Shown here: positions 43,046 to 52,379 of the stretch, one piece after another
How the letters are laid out: every line of letters starts with the position of its first letter
How positions within the stretch are numbered: the first letter of the stretch is position 1
Assembly: GCA_016234595.1 (NCBI GenBank)
Contig: JACRBG010000031.1
Coordinates: 1 to 64,000, forward strand
From: Chloroflexota bacterium
Lineage (GTDB): Bacteria; Chloroflexota; Anaerolineae; Aggregatilineales; J027
Length of the DNA: 64,000 bases
Direction of reading: 5' to 3'
Notes under the pieces: model-generated
The model's database searches: none
The model's input: the letters and a program-made list of their open reading frames with translations, nothing else
What the model was told of the DNA's origin: nothing
Program-made: the position numbers and the translations under genes

Positions 43046-44857
43046 ATGTCTGAACTACGCGTGTACTTATTTGGTGAGCCCCATCTTGAGTATCAAGCGG
43101 AGCGACTTTCATTTGAGCGACAAAAGGCCCTCGCCCTTATCGCCTATTTAGCACTTGCCGAACATCGCCAATATCGGGATGTGGCGGCTACCCTTTTGTG
43201 GCCTAATCTTGACCAACAACATGCGCGGGCTGCCCTTCGAAGTACCCTTCACACGATTGGCAGTGTTGCTCCCGGTGAGTGGTTGTACAAAGACCGGATT
43301 TCATTGGGAATACAACCTGAGTTGATTTGGATTGATGTTACGACTTTTTTGTCGCTAATCGCTCAAAGTCGGTCCCACCACAACCAGAAAACGCTCTGTG
43401 AAGAATGTGCGGGCTGGCTACAGCAAGCGGTTCAGATTTCTCAGGCTGATTTTATGGCCGGGTTTTTGTTGGCCGAAAATGCGGAATATGAAGAATGGCA
43501 GCAACTTCAACGCGAATGGCTCTGGCGTGAACGGTCCTATGCTTTGCGACGTTTGATTACCTACTATGGGGATATCGGGAATTTTGAATTAGCCCTATCA
43601 CACGCCACTCAATGGCTGGCGATGGATACGCTTCATGAACCTGCTCACCAGATGTTAATGCGTCTATATGCGGCCAACGGGCAGAGATCGGAGGCCTTGC
43701 GCCAATATCAACAGTGTGTGGACGTGCTAGATTTGGAATTAGCCACCCTGCCGTCCGCTGAAACCGATGAGTTATATGCCCTTATCCAAAATGACAACAC
43801 CTTTTCATTTAACCATACTGCATCCATCCCCGATAGCAGGTTTACGGTTTTGCCAGCTCTGCCTTCCTTGATTGTAGGGCGTGAACAAGCCTTGCAAGAA
43901 ATCAAAGCACGCATTTGGGGTAGCACGGGCAATAAATCGCCTGTCACTATCATTCAAGGCTGGCCCGGCGTAGGGAAAAGCACGATTGTGGCGGCATTGG
44001 CCCATGATAAAGAAATTGCCCAACATTTTCCGGATGGCGTTTTGTGGACTTCCCTTGGCGAGAACCCCAGTTTAATGAATGAGATTGCCGTATGGGCAGA
44101 AGCATTGGGTTTAGAGAGTGGTCAGCGCGAACTTAATCTAGATGTCATCACTGCCCAAATCAAAGCGCAACTGCAAAAGCGCCGAATGCTGCTGATTGTG
44201 GATGATGTGTGGCAGGCTGAGCATTTGGCCCCGTTTAATGTCGCTGGGCCAGAATGTGCGCTTATCGTGACAAGTCGGCTCAATGAAGTTGCCCAAGCGC
44301 TTGCCCCAACCGCTCTTGATATTTATCGTTTGTCTGTACTCACTGAATCATTTGCCATCGAGTTATTAGAACGTTTAGCACCCGAGAGTGTCATCCATCA
44401 CCCCACTGAATCACGCCAACTAGTTCGCGACCTAGAGGGGTTGCCATTAGCGATTCAGGTCGCTGGTCGCTTATTAAATAACGAAATACGCCTTGGGTGG
44501 GGGGTTAGTGAATTAATCAAGGAACTTAGTGAAGGGGCGAGGCTGTTACAGGCCCAAGTTCCCGGCGATATGACCCCAAACGGGCATGGCCCCTCGCCAA
44601 CCATTGCAGCCCTGTTAAAGCGAAGTACGGATTCGCTCGACAAGGCCGTTCGGGATCGCTTTGCTTTGTTAGGGTTATTTGTCCCTAAGCCCGCCACTTT
44701 TGACTTAAAGGCCATTGCGACGGCATGGGGGGACGAAGACCCGCGACCCACCATCCGTGTCCTTGTCAATCGGGGGTTGCTGGAACCTTTGAACGGTGGA
44801 CGTTTTCAAATGCACGCCCTGATTGTGGTCCATGCACGTTCGCTTGGGGAAGAATGA
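43046..44857 (+). CDS. BTAD/NB-ARC regulator (AfsR/SARP-like STAND ATPase), N-terminal part
   Basis: 603 residues to a stop. Residues 1-95 are an OmpR-like DNA-binding region (LSFERQKALALIAYLAL, AALRSTLHTI). Residues about 100-250 are a BTAD helical domain (LRRLITYYGDIGNFELALSHATQWL, ALRQYQQCVDVL). Residues about 275-600 are NB-ARC with P-loop GWPGVGKST, LLIVDDVW, LIVTSRL and GLPLAIQVAGRLL. A TPR part continues in another frame from 44832, so this is probably one gene of about 1080 residues broken by a base gain in the GGGG run near 44846. It is cargo of the putative integrative element. Confidence 0.82.
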   Translation: MSELRVYLFGEPHLEYQAERLSFERQKALALIAYLALAEHRQYRDVAATLLWPNLDQQHARAALRSTLHTIGSVAPGEWLYKDRISLGIQPELIWIDVTTFLSLIAQSRSHHNQKTLCEECAGWLQQAVQISQADFMAGFLLAENAEYEEWQQLQREWLWRERSYALRRLITYYGDIGNFELALSHATQWLAMDTLHEPAHQMLMRLYAANGQRSEALRQYQQCVDVLDLELATLPSAETDELYALIQNDNTFSFNHTASIPDSRFTVLPALPSLIVGREQALQEIKARIWGSTGNKSPVTIIQGWPGVGKSTIVAALAHDKEIAQHFPDGVLWTSLGENPSLMNEIAVWAEALGLESGQRELNLDVITAQIKAQLQKRRMLLIVDDVWQAEHLAPFNVAGPECALIVTSRLNEVAQALAPTALDIYRLSVLTESFAIELLERLAPESVIHHPTESRQLVRDLEGLPLAIQVAGRLLNNEIRLGWGVSELIKELSEGARLLQAQVPGDMTPNGHGPSPTIAALLKRSTDSLDKAVRDRFALLGLFVPKPATFDLKAIATAWGDEDPRPTIRVLVNRGLLEPLNGGRFQMHALIVVHARSLGEE

Positions 44858-46304
44858 GGGTAGTGGCTTGGGAAATCGCGCTCTTGCCCAAGAAAAATCT
44901 TACCAGTTAGCCCGATACTATCTAAAGCGACTTAAGAATATCTCCGCTGCTTATCGTCGAGGGCATGAGAACAGCACCTTTGCTTTAGCAACATTTGACC
45001 AAGACTGGCCTCAGATTAAACACTGGTGGCAGTGGGTTCATCTCCACGCCGATACTGACGCGCAGGTGGCCCAACTTGTTTTAGATTTTAGTCTGCAAGG
45101 GGAAGAAATTTTTCTTTTTAGATTCACCCCGCAAGAATACCTTGAGTGGGCTGAAGCTAGCCTTGGTGTTGCTCGGAAAACTCGTAACCGACAGATTGAA
45201 GTTGTTTGCTTACGACGTATAGCGTGGATAATGCACAAACTGGCTCGGTCGGATGAAGCCGAAACAACAGCCTACCAAGCCCTAGCTTTGGCGGAATCGC
45301 TGGGTGATTTGCTGTCGGTGGGTCGAGTGCTAGGTTTATTAGGGGAGATCATAACAAGAAAAGGCACTTACGCTGAAAGTTGGGATTTATCCTCGCGCAG
45401 CCTCCGCATGTTATTAGCCTTTGGAGCCGAGACTTATCTACCAGAAGTCTATCGTACTTTGGGCGATATTTGCTATTTGCAAGGCGATTTCGAGGGTGCA
45501 TTCAAATATGGCTTCCAAGCCCTCTCGATCCTTGAGGCGCGAGGCCTTAATGCGAGTTTTATCTATAACTTTCTAGGGGCGCTAGCTTGTGAGTATGGTG
45601 ATTACGAATTAGGGGAGCGCTACTTGTTGCGATGCCTCGCAAATAGCCAGCAACGGAATGATCAGAGTCAATTAGCGATAGTGTTAATTTGGTTAGGCCT
45701 ATTGGAGCTTGGGCGGCAGAACTATTCCGAGGCAGCCAAACACTTTCAAGAAAGCCTACAAATGGCTCAATCTCTTGGTGAAGCATGGGTAATACCGGCT
45801 ATCGAAGTTGAACAGGGATACTTGTTCTACCAGATGAACCTATGGGAAGCTGCCAAGCACAAGCTAAGCCAATCTATTGCATCTGCCCGCCAGTACGGTT
45901 ATCGTGGGCTTTTAAGCGAAGCTTTGCTTTATTTTGCCGAAGCAAATATTGCGAGCAACCATCTAGACTTGGCTCAATCGGCCCTTTTGGAAGGCATAAC
46001 TATTGCCTATGAGGATAAACAAACCCTTGAAGTCACACGGGGGTTAATGGTAGCCGCCCAATTTGCCCAGCGATGTGGTCATCCCCAGCAAGCCGTCGAG
46101 CGCTTGGGCCTGCTTACAACTCAGAGAGGGGTTATTTCCACTGTTTTTGATGCTGCTTCGCATCTTTACAGCCAAGTGGCCGAAGCGTTTGATAGCCAAC
46201 AATTGAATAAGTGGTTCCAGCGTGGAAAAATGCTTGATCTCGATGCGGTGATTGAAAGCATCATTCAAGAATTAAGCTATATCGCCGCGGTTGAGTTCAA
46301 TTAA
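44832..46304 (+). CDS. TPR-rich C-terminal part of the BTAD/NB-ARC regulator (frame-shifted)
   Basis: About 490 residues of tetratricopeptide repeats (AETTAYQALALAESLGDLLSVGRVLGLLGEI, LRTLGDICYLQGDFEGAFKYGFQALSIL-type units) with the linker AQEKSYQLARYYLKRL that usually follows the NB-ARC winged helix. It overlaps the end of the preceding frame in +1 and has no RBS of its own, which argues for one interrupted gene. If expressed alone it would be a TPR sensor without an effector. An independent start is possible but unlikely. Confidence 0.72.
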   Translation: MHVRLGKNEGSGLGNRALAQEKSYQLARYYLKRLKNISAAYRRGHENSTFALATFDQDWPQIKHWWQWVHLHADTDAQVAQLVLDFSLQGEEIFLFRFTPQEYLEWAEASLGVARKTRNRQIEVVCLRRIAWIMHKLARSDEAETTAYQALALAESLGDLLSVGRVLGLLGEIITRKGTYAESWDLSSRSLRMLLAFGAETYLPEVYRTLGDICYLQGDFEGAFKYGFQALSILEARGLNASFIYNFLGALACEYGDYELGERYLLRCLANSQQRNDQSQLAIVLIWLGLLELGRQNYSEAAKHFQESLQMAQSLGEAWVIPAIEVEQGYLFYQMNLWEAAKHKLSQSIASARQYGYRGLLSEALLYFAEANIASNHLDLAQSALLEGITIAYEDKQTLEVTRGLMVAAQFAQRCGHPQQAVERLGLLTTQRGVISTVFDAASHLYSQVAEAFDSQQLNKWFQRGKMLDLDAVIESIIQELSYIAAVEFN

Positions 46305-46476
46305 GGCCCAAAGATAATTTTTATTAACTAAGATGGCGCTGGCTGAACCAGATGCCCACCGTATTTTCCAGTCAACGGTTTAGGCTCAACTCGAAAAAAT
46401 GGACACCCAACCCCTTTATGGCCGTACTGTCGAATACGCACATAGACTCACATCATACCTATAATGAAACAGCGTT

Positions 46477-46674
46477 TTAGAAACGGTTTTTTCCAAAATC
46501 AGGCACTAGAGGGATTAGGGAAAAAGCCCGCGCAAAAGTAAAGTGGGGCAAGGTAACTGGAGAACCTTCAGTGGCGATGTTTTCTACGGAGGAGACCAGC
46601 ATCAAAGAACCGGCGCAAATTCTGAATTTAACCCTTGGATGTCCATTTTGAGTAGTCTGCCTCCACTTTTGCAT
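46477..46674 (-). CDS. Possible small protein after the recombinase
   Basis: A 65-codon frame starts 9 bp after the recombinase stop behind an excellent SD (AGGAGG, CC, ATG). The sequence (MQKWRQTTQNGHPRVKF..., ending FGKNRF) matches no family I know. Strong SD and position favour it; composition does not. Confidence 0.35.
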   Translation of the reverse strand: MQKWRQTTQNGHPRVKFRICAGSLMLVSSVENIATEGSPVTLPHFTFARAFSLIPLVPDFGKNRF

Positions 46675-46683
46675 GGCCTCCTA

Positions 46684-47658
46684 TTACTTCGGCAATGGCA
46701 CGGTAATTAAATCAGCGGCTTTACGTTTGGCCTCGTCAGGACGGCGGTCATAGCGTCGCGTCGTATTGACATCGGCATGACCCATAATTCCTGCGACAAT
46801 CACAATATCGGCTCCGCGATCCAGCATGTCCCCCGCAAAAGTGCGCCGGAAATCGTGCGGGCTAAAATCTTTAACCCCGGCTTGAGTGGCTCTTTTTTCA
46901 AGGATGTCATAAACGCTTTGGGGGGTGAGGGCATTTAATGTGATATGTCCGCCTTTGCGGATGACGCTCAATAATGGGCCGCTGGCATCCCCACGCATGC
47001 TTAACCAGTGATCCAGATAAAAGCGGGCGGATTCAGGGACATAGACAGCCCGTTCTTTGCGACCCTTGCCCTGTATGAGCAATCGTCCGTTCATCGGGTT
47101 GTAATCCGCTAGTTCTAGTCGTACAACCTCCGAACGACGCAAGGCCGTTGTGCGCAGCATGGCAATCAAAGCCGCATCGCGTTGACCCATTGGCGTCACC
47201 TGTCCATCTGTATCGGTATCATGATTACACACCTGAAACAAGGCCAGTATTTCGCCGGTCGTCAATTCGCGTCCAGCGGGCAATGTTGTATCTTTGACAT
47301 TTTCAATATCAGCCGCTCGATGATAATCCTCAGCCGTCATTCGGCCCAATTTCCAGCATTCTTTCAAGACACCTCGCAGTGCCGCCAACATAACATTGAC
47401 ACTCGCCGGCTTGTAACCCTTTTCAATCAATCTTGTCCGAATCACGGCAGTATGGGTATAGCGCAGGTTTTCCCAGTGCAGTTGAAAGGCATCTTGGTCA
47501 GGGTCAATCATTTGCGCAATTGAATCGAGGGCACGATGCATGGTGCGGCGACTATGCTCAGATGTCTTGCTGGCGATAAAAATCACGGCAGGATTTTGGT
47601 CGAGTGACTGTGTGATGAGGGTATTTGTTTGTATATGTAACATAAGCCAATTTATCAT
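46684..47658 (-). CDS. Tyrosine recombinase/integrase
   Basis: 324 residues with an N-terminal SAM-like core-binding domain (about 25-115) and a catalytic domain (about 125-320). All catalytic residues are visible: Arg in TTALRRSEVVRLEL, Lys in GKGRKER, His and Arg in SPHDFRRTFA, His in IMGHADVNTTRRYDRR, and the Tyr in RRYD. It is intact and 65 bp from the right-hand 36-bp repeat, the usual place for an integrase beside its attachment site. A start at 47643 is also possible. It is not a housekeeping XerC/D by context. Confidence 0.88.
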   Translation of the reverse strand: MINWLMLHIQTNTLITQSLDQNPAVIFIASKTSEHSRRTMHRALDSIAQMIDPDQDAFQLHWENLRYTHTAVIRTRLIEKGYKPASVNVMLAALRGVLKECWKLGRMTAEDYHRAADIENVKDTTLPAGRELTTGEILALFQVCNHDTDTDGQVTPMGQRDAALIAMLRTTALRRSEVVRLELADYNPMNGRLLIQGKGRKERAVYVPESARFYLDHWLSMRGDASGPLLSVIRKGGHITLNALTPQSVYDILEKRATQAGVKDFSPHDFRRTFAGDMLDRGADIVIVAGIMGHADVNTTRRYDRRPDEAKRKAADLITVPLPK

Positions 47659-47723
47659 TATCTTCTATAAGGCACATTATCATAGACTATCTTAACGCAA
47701 AAAACCACTCCTATACAAGGGCG

Positions 47724-47759
47724 TAAAAGGAGCAAGTTTATTGGGGATGATAATCATAG
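47724..47759. repeat. Right direct repeat of the putative integrative element (36 bp)
   Basis: Identical to 42362-42397. Here it carries only the first 11 codons of a DUF3592-like gene (minus strand), after which the sequence diverges, and it lies 121 bp after the 3-prime end of the intact lipoprotein gene. With the left copy it brackets 5.36 kb. Confidence 0.7.
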
Positions 47760-47859
47760 GCCTGCTGTAAGTTTAAGCCAAACAAGCCAGAATTTTACAC
47801 CGTCGCTCTGATTTTGACATAGTGTATCTTACAGAACTAATATGCAACCAAGAGGGCCA

Positions 47860-48981
47860 TCACTGCAAAAATAGCAGCGCCCAGCCCTGACCGCCGCCCG
47901 TACGATAAATGCCACCCGATCCAGCTGTAAAATAGACCCGTTCGCCGCTGGTATCAATCGCCCGCTGCAATACCCCAGAATATTCTACGACATTGGAGAT
48001 GGCCCAGCCGAGCGCATTACGAATATCTTCATTGACGCGCCACGCATAATAGAATGAGCCACTGGGTTGCTGCATCCCTTGTGGAACCGCAGATTCTAAT
48101 CCGGCATCTTTGAGAGGCATCCCCGGCAAATAGCTGTCGCCGATTTTGATGGAAGGTTGTCCATCAATCAGCAGATAGTTCACACCTAATGTTGGCAGGT
48201 AAACAATCCGCCCATGTTCAAAGGTTTGTTCTTGGAAAGTCGTTACCAGTGAGGGCGAGGGGCAACCTGTAGGATCAGGGCTAAAAAACCAGCTTTGCCC
48301 ACACGCTACTTTGACCAATGTCTGGGCGGCGACTTCTTGAGTCCCATCGCTGACCCGCACCATCAAGGTCATTTCCTGTCGTCCATCATCGGGAATAGCG
48401 AATTGCCATGTGCCGATTTTGGGTAGATTGCGCGTCTCCTCAATAAATTGGCCGTTATAAACCCAGCCGACCCGCACCGAAACGACTGGCCCTTGGCTCT
48501 GCCATGTCAGATTAACCTTACCACCTGCGGTAACGGTTGGGGGGTCAACCACAATGGCACTAATGCCGAGCGGCAAGAGTGTATCGGGGGTAGTGGTCGC
48601 TACAGATGAGGGGACATATATAATACGCCCAACACCCAAGACTGTCCCCGGTGCAAAACAATTGGCAGCCAATATTTGGTCGGCGTTGACCTCACCACGG
48701 GCCGCGATGCTATAGATGGTTTCATTGATTTGAACTTGATAGGGTTGCCAACCAGCGGGATAGGTACAAACAGTTTGGGATTGCGGATTGGTGATGGGGC
48801 CGTCAACGCTATTCGCGGCTAATTGCATCTGTTGATTGTTGGTTTGGCCCGTTTTGGCGCTAATATTTTCTTCAGGCAGGGTTGGTGCAGCCGCTGAGGG
48901 CTTCGCGCCATCGTCGAGGACACATGCGCTTAGTGAAAGGGTCAGGCACATCAGCAGGGCGTAGACTTTTTTCGACAACAT
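47860..48981 (-). CDS. Lipoprotein with a LysM-like and an Ig-like segment
   Basis: 373 residues from ATG 48981. A lipobox LSLSAC at about residues 15-20 indicates lipid anchoring. A LysM-like stretch lies near 80-130 (YQVQINETIYSIAARGEVNADQILAANCF, IIYVP), followed by an Ig-like beta region (VDPPTVTAGGKVNLTWQSQGP) and a C-terminal domain ending RVYFTAGSGGIYRTGGGQ. The extreme C-terminus is duplicated at 42500-42586. It probably sits on the cell surface; function unknown. Confidence 0.75.
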   Translation of the reverse strand: MLSKKVYALLMCLTLSLSACVLDDGAKPSAAAPTLPEENISAKTGQTNNQQMQLAANSVDGPITNPQSQTVCTYPAGWQPYQVQINETIYSIAARGEVNADQILAANCFAPGTVLGVGRIIYVPSSVATTTPDTLLPLGISAIVVDPPTVTAGGKVNLTWQSQGPVVSVRVGWVYNGQFIEETRNLPKIGTWQFAIPDDGRQEMTLMVRVSDGTQEVAAQTLVKVACGQSWFFSPDPTGCPSPSLVTTFQEQTFEHGRIVYLPTLGVNYLLIDGQPSIKIGDSYLPGMPLKDAGLESAVPQGMQQPSGSFYYAWRVNEDIRNALGWAISNVVEYSGVLQRAIDTSGERVYFTAGSGGIYRTGGGQGWALLFLQ

Positions 48982-49215
48982 GGTTACACCCAATTTCTCT
49001 AATCATTTTATAACCAGTGTACCCTACCCATACCTCAGCGGCATGACGCTGGTACTACGCCCTACAAGCGTGTCCCTAACTTAAACCTAACCTAATCTGA
49101 CAAAACACTTACAATTGGATTGGGGCGTTTTGCAATTGTGCATTTTTGCACGATTTGCCTAATAGGGGATAAAATTAGGGGTCGTTTGAAGGTAATTGGG
49201 GAGGCTATTCAACTC

Positions 49216-49719
49216 ATGATTCAGAGTAACACCGCACCGCGCCGGAGTGACCCTTGTTTGAATCGGTTAAGTCGCAAAGTTGGCTATTTTGTCACCATTA
49301 TTGTCACCGCCGTGATGATCGTCGTAGTCCGCATGGTGCCCGATTGGAATTTTAAATTTATCGTGGATGCTCAATTCGAGGATTGGATTCCCTATTTTGT
49401 GCTTTCGTGTGGCGCGACTATTTTAGCCAATATGGTACTGCTGGGCATTGACCCCTATCGACTGCGCCACCTGATGCAAATTTTCACCAACATTTTTTCG
49501 CTTATTTCGTTGTTAGCACTCATTTCGATTTACCCCTTCCATTTTGAGGATGACACGCTGGATAAAGTGGTGCATATTGTTTTGTGGTTAGGGGTATTGG
49601 GCATCTGCATCAGCTTTTTGTCCGACGGCGTCAAGGTGTTGATTGGTGAACGTGAAAATGATAGGAAAGCTAAAAAGGAGAAAGAAAAGAGCAAGCTCAA
49701 ACGCGAGATGCCCATTTGA
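49216..49719 (+). CDS. Small membrane protein, three to four TM helices, unknown function
   Basis: 167 residues from ATG 49216 (MIQSNTAPRRSDP), preceded by GGGGAGG about 11 nt upstream. Hydrophobic helices lie near 22-42, 63-83, 95-115 and 122-143, followed by a highly charged Lys/Glu tail (NDRKAKKEKEKSKLKRE). I recognise no family. The frame is open upstream to 49120 but the extra part is not needed. A truncated IS element starts a few bases after its stop, so the C-terminus could be altered. Confidence 0.6.
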   Translation: MIQSNTAPRRSDPCLNRLSRKVGYFVTIIVTAVMIVVVRMVPDWNFKFIVDAQFEDWIPYFVLSCGATILANMVLLGIDPYRLRHLMQIFTNIFSLISLLALISIYPFHFEDDTLDKVVHIVLWLGVLGICISFLSDGVKVLIGERENDRKAKKEKEKSKLKREMPI

Positions 49720-49730
49720 GTTTGCGGCAT

Positions 49731-50752
49731 TAAGGGCAATTGCATCAAACGTTTGAGCGGGTGTTTGCGATGCTGGATGGAGCGGCCTTCCACCACCGCT
49801 TTGTGCGCTGGGTGCATCAGGTATTTGGGGTAAACAAAGGTCAAGTGGTAGCGGTGGATAGGAAGACGGTGCGAGGGAATCATGAACGAGGCTTAGGCAA
49901 GGGAGCGATTCATCTGGTGAGTGCGTGGGCGAGTGAAAGTGGGGTAACGCTGGAGCAATTACACGTAACCGATAAATCCAATGAGATTTCGGCCATTCCT
50001 CAACTCTTGCGTTTGTTGGATGTCTCAGACTGGGTGGTGACGGTGAACGCGCTGGGCTGTCAAACCAAAACTGCCCAAGCCATCCGCGACGAAGGGGCCG
50101 ATTACGCCCTGTGGATCAAAGACAACCATGCTCACCGTCACTAAGACCTGTAAGCCTAGTTTGCTTATGCGGATGAGATCGGTTTTACCAGTCTAAACGC
50201 CACCTTCGCTGAAAGCATTAACAAAGATCACGGACGGCTGGAAATCCGGTGTTGTTGGGCTATCAGGGATCCCCTCGCCTTTGACTATATTCGCCATTAC
50301 GACGGTTGGACCGACTTACGTACGATTGGGTGGCGCGCGAATGGCGTTTCCCAGATGGCACCCAGACCAACCAAACCGCTTTCTACATCTCTAGTCTCCC
50401 CGATGATGCCAAGCGCCTCCTCGGCGCGACTCGCCACCATCGGGCCATCGAAAATAGCTGTCATTGGGTCTTGGATGTCACTTTTGCCGAAGATGCCTCG
50501 CGCATCCGCACCGCCTTTGCACCCCACAATATGGCCCTGCTCCGCCGTATTGCTCTCAATCTACTCAACCGCGACCTTTCCAAAGACAGTCTCCGTCAGG
50601 AACGCTACCAAGCCGCCATTGATGACACTTTCTACTTCAACTCCTTTAATCCGTTTGATGCAATCGCCCTTAGTTCCAAGCTATCCAACCCGATTGAGGG
50701 TACCGAAACTTGGTATAATAACATTTTATTTACAAGAAAGGACATCATATGA
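49731..50752 (+). pseudogene. Broken ISAs1-family transposase
   Basis: The first piece (to about 50144) has HQTFERVFAMLDG, VVAVDRKTVRGNHERG, HLVSAWASE, DKSNEISAIPQLLRLLD and YALWIKDNH, the ISAs1 DDE core. A second piece (50306-50752) has the end of the family: HHRAIENSCHWVLDVTFAEDASRIR, NMALLRRIALNLL. The two are out of frame with stops between, and about 70 N-terminal residues are missing. It marks the left edge of the 50.7-58.8 kb island. Confidence 0.85.
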
Positions 50753-50937
50753 ACCTCGTGTTGATTATCGTGGTGGTGGTGTTCTCTCCATTGGCAGTGC
50801 TGTTGAAACGCGACGTCGGCAAAGACTTGTTGCTGAATGTTATCCTGACACTCTGCGTCTTTTTCCCGGGCTATTTCGGCTGGTTACCAAAAAAGCGATT
50901 AATTTTGCCCCTTATTTGGGTCGCGTTTAAATTGTGA
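50749..50937 (+). CDS. Pmp3/YqaE-like small hydrophobic protein
   Basis: 62 residues. VVVFSPLAVLLKRDVGKDLLLNVILTL matches the Pmp3 (UPF0057) pattern PPLAVFLKRGxGKDFLINILLT, with two TM helices. The end (FFPGYFGWLPKKRLILPL) is longer than usual and departs from the typical PGxIHA end. AAAGGA lies upstream of the ATG. The start touches the end of the broken transposase, so its promoter may come from the IS remnant. Role in membrane potential or stress is known only for relatives. Confidence 0.65.
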   Translation: MNLVLIIVVVVFSPLAVLLKRDVGKDLLLNVILTLCVFFPGYFGWLPKKRLILPLIWVAFKL

Positions 50938-51041
50938 GTGCTGACAACGGAGCTCACTTGGAGTACATCTTGCATCTTTTTGCACCAACACAATAACGTA
51001 CAATTATTAAACGTGGGCCATCAAAAAAATCAGGGATTGTT

Positions 51042-52256
51042 ATGACCGAACAATATATCTTTATCTCGTATGCGCACAATGATGTTCTTATTGCGGAAAA
51101 AGTAGAACGGTATCTGATAAAGAATGGCTTCCGTGTTTTCCGCGACGCTACTAACATACACAGTGATGATGCTTGGACCCAAAAAATAAACATCGCGCTC
51201 AATCAAACTGACCGAATGGTATTGCTACTCTCTAATCATTCGATGCCAGATCGCCGCGAGGTTGAGAATGAGTGGGCCTTTTTTCAGAGAAAAAATAAAC
51301 CCATTCACCTGCTCTATATTGAAGAATGCGAAATCCATTACCGATTAGCAATAGGCCACTACATTGATGCCAAGCTAAACCTTGCAACCGCGTTGCGTCA
51401 ACTGGTGATAGATTTAAAAAACATTCCACCTTATCAACCTCCTAACCCAGACCAAATCAAAACTTATAGCGACGAAATCCGAAAAATCATTGGTGAACCT
51501 TTTGATTTTTGTCCAATTCCGCCCGGAGAATACTTGTTAGGGCAGCCCGAGAATTCCGCCAATGCCAACGGGCGCAGGGGCAACCTTGTCTCCGTAGACG
51601 GGTTTTACATGGCAAAATATCCCATTACATCGGCTCAATTTCAAAGATTCTATCAGGTCAGTGACGGTTTCAAGGATCGGAGATGGCGGGAAGATCTGGC
51701 GGCAACACCAGACCACTATTTAAGGCTGCAAGATCACGCTTTTCCGATAAACCGTCATCCTTGCAACACCATAAGCTGGTTTGACGCAATTGCCTTTTGC
51801 CGCTGGTTATCATACCGACTCAAAGGGTCGCATCGACTAGAAAATATTGTTGAATGGAAGATTCGGCTGCCTACGGATGCAGAATGGGAAGCAGCTGCGC
51901 GTGGTTTTGAAGGATTTCTCTACCCTTGGGGAGACGAATTTTGTTCAAATTTCTGTAACACGCTCGAAAACTCCATTGAAGGGCCTACTCCTGTAGATCA
52001 ATTTCCTGACGGCGCAAGCCCTTTTGGTGTAATGGACATGTGTGGCAATGTCTGGGAATGGACATTTTCAAACTGGACAGCTCCGCTTGCCAATCTTACA
52101 GTCGACAAGATAGATTTACGCAATGATCAGAACAGAGTCGCAAAGGGAGGATCTTGGGGCAGTTCTGCTACCACAGCGCTTGCCAGTAATCGAGTCCCAA
52201 AAACACCTATGTTTAGAAACCCTAATCATGGTTTTCGAATCGTAGCTGGTAGCTAG
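51042..52256 (+). CDS. TIR domain fused to a formylglycine-generating-enzyme (FGE-sulfatase) domain
   Basis: 404 residues. The TIR domain (1-125) opens YIFISYAHND and has KVERYLIKNGFRVFRD and the VENEWAFF helix. Residues about 160-404 are FGE/SUMF1-like: PPGEYLLGQPEN, VDGFYMAKYPITSAQFQRF, NTISWFDAIAFCRWL, RLPTDAEWEAAARG, PWGDEF, VMDMCGNVWEWTFSNW and RVAKGGSWG, ending NHGFRIVA. TIR may be an NADase or an oligomeriser. FGE domains oxidise Cys or form S-C bonds, though many are only binders. It lies 123 bp before the HIT/methyltransferase operon and in the same direction. Confidence 0.88.
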   Translation: MTEQYIFISYAHNDVLIAEKVERYLIKNGFRVFRDATNIHSDDAWTQKINIALNQTDRMVLLLSNHSMPDRREVENEWAFFQRKNKPIHLLYIEECEIHYRLAIGHYIDAKLNLATALRQLVIDLKNIPPYQPPNPDQIKTYSDEIRKIIGEPFDFCPIPPGEYLLGQPENSANANGRRGNLVSVDGFYMAKYPITSAQFQRFYQVSDGFKDRRWREDLAATPDHYLRLQDHAFPINRHPCNTISWFDAIAFCRWLSYRLKGSHRLENIVEWKIRLPTDAEWEAAARGFEGFLYPWGDEFCSNFCNTLENSIEGPTPVDQFPDGASPFGVMDMCGNVWEWTFSNWTAPLANLTVDKIDLRNDQNRVAKGGSWGSSATTALASNRVPKTPMFRNPNHGFRIVAGS

Positions 52257-52379
52257 ATAATCCACTGGGCAGATCAAGGGTTCAACCAGCGATTTTTTAA
52301 AAGAAAGTGCTGTTTGTCAATAGCTCTGATTGAACACGGAGTATATGATTATTATGAATAGGCAATTCATAAGGAGCAG

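Noticed and set aside
44840-44860. Programmed +1 frameshift in the BTAD/NB-ARC gene
   Set aside because: There is no recognised slippery stop-codon context or stimulatory stem, and a G-run base gain explains it more simply.
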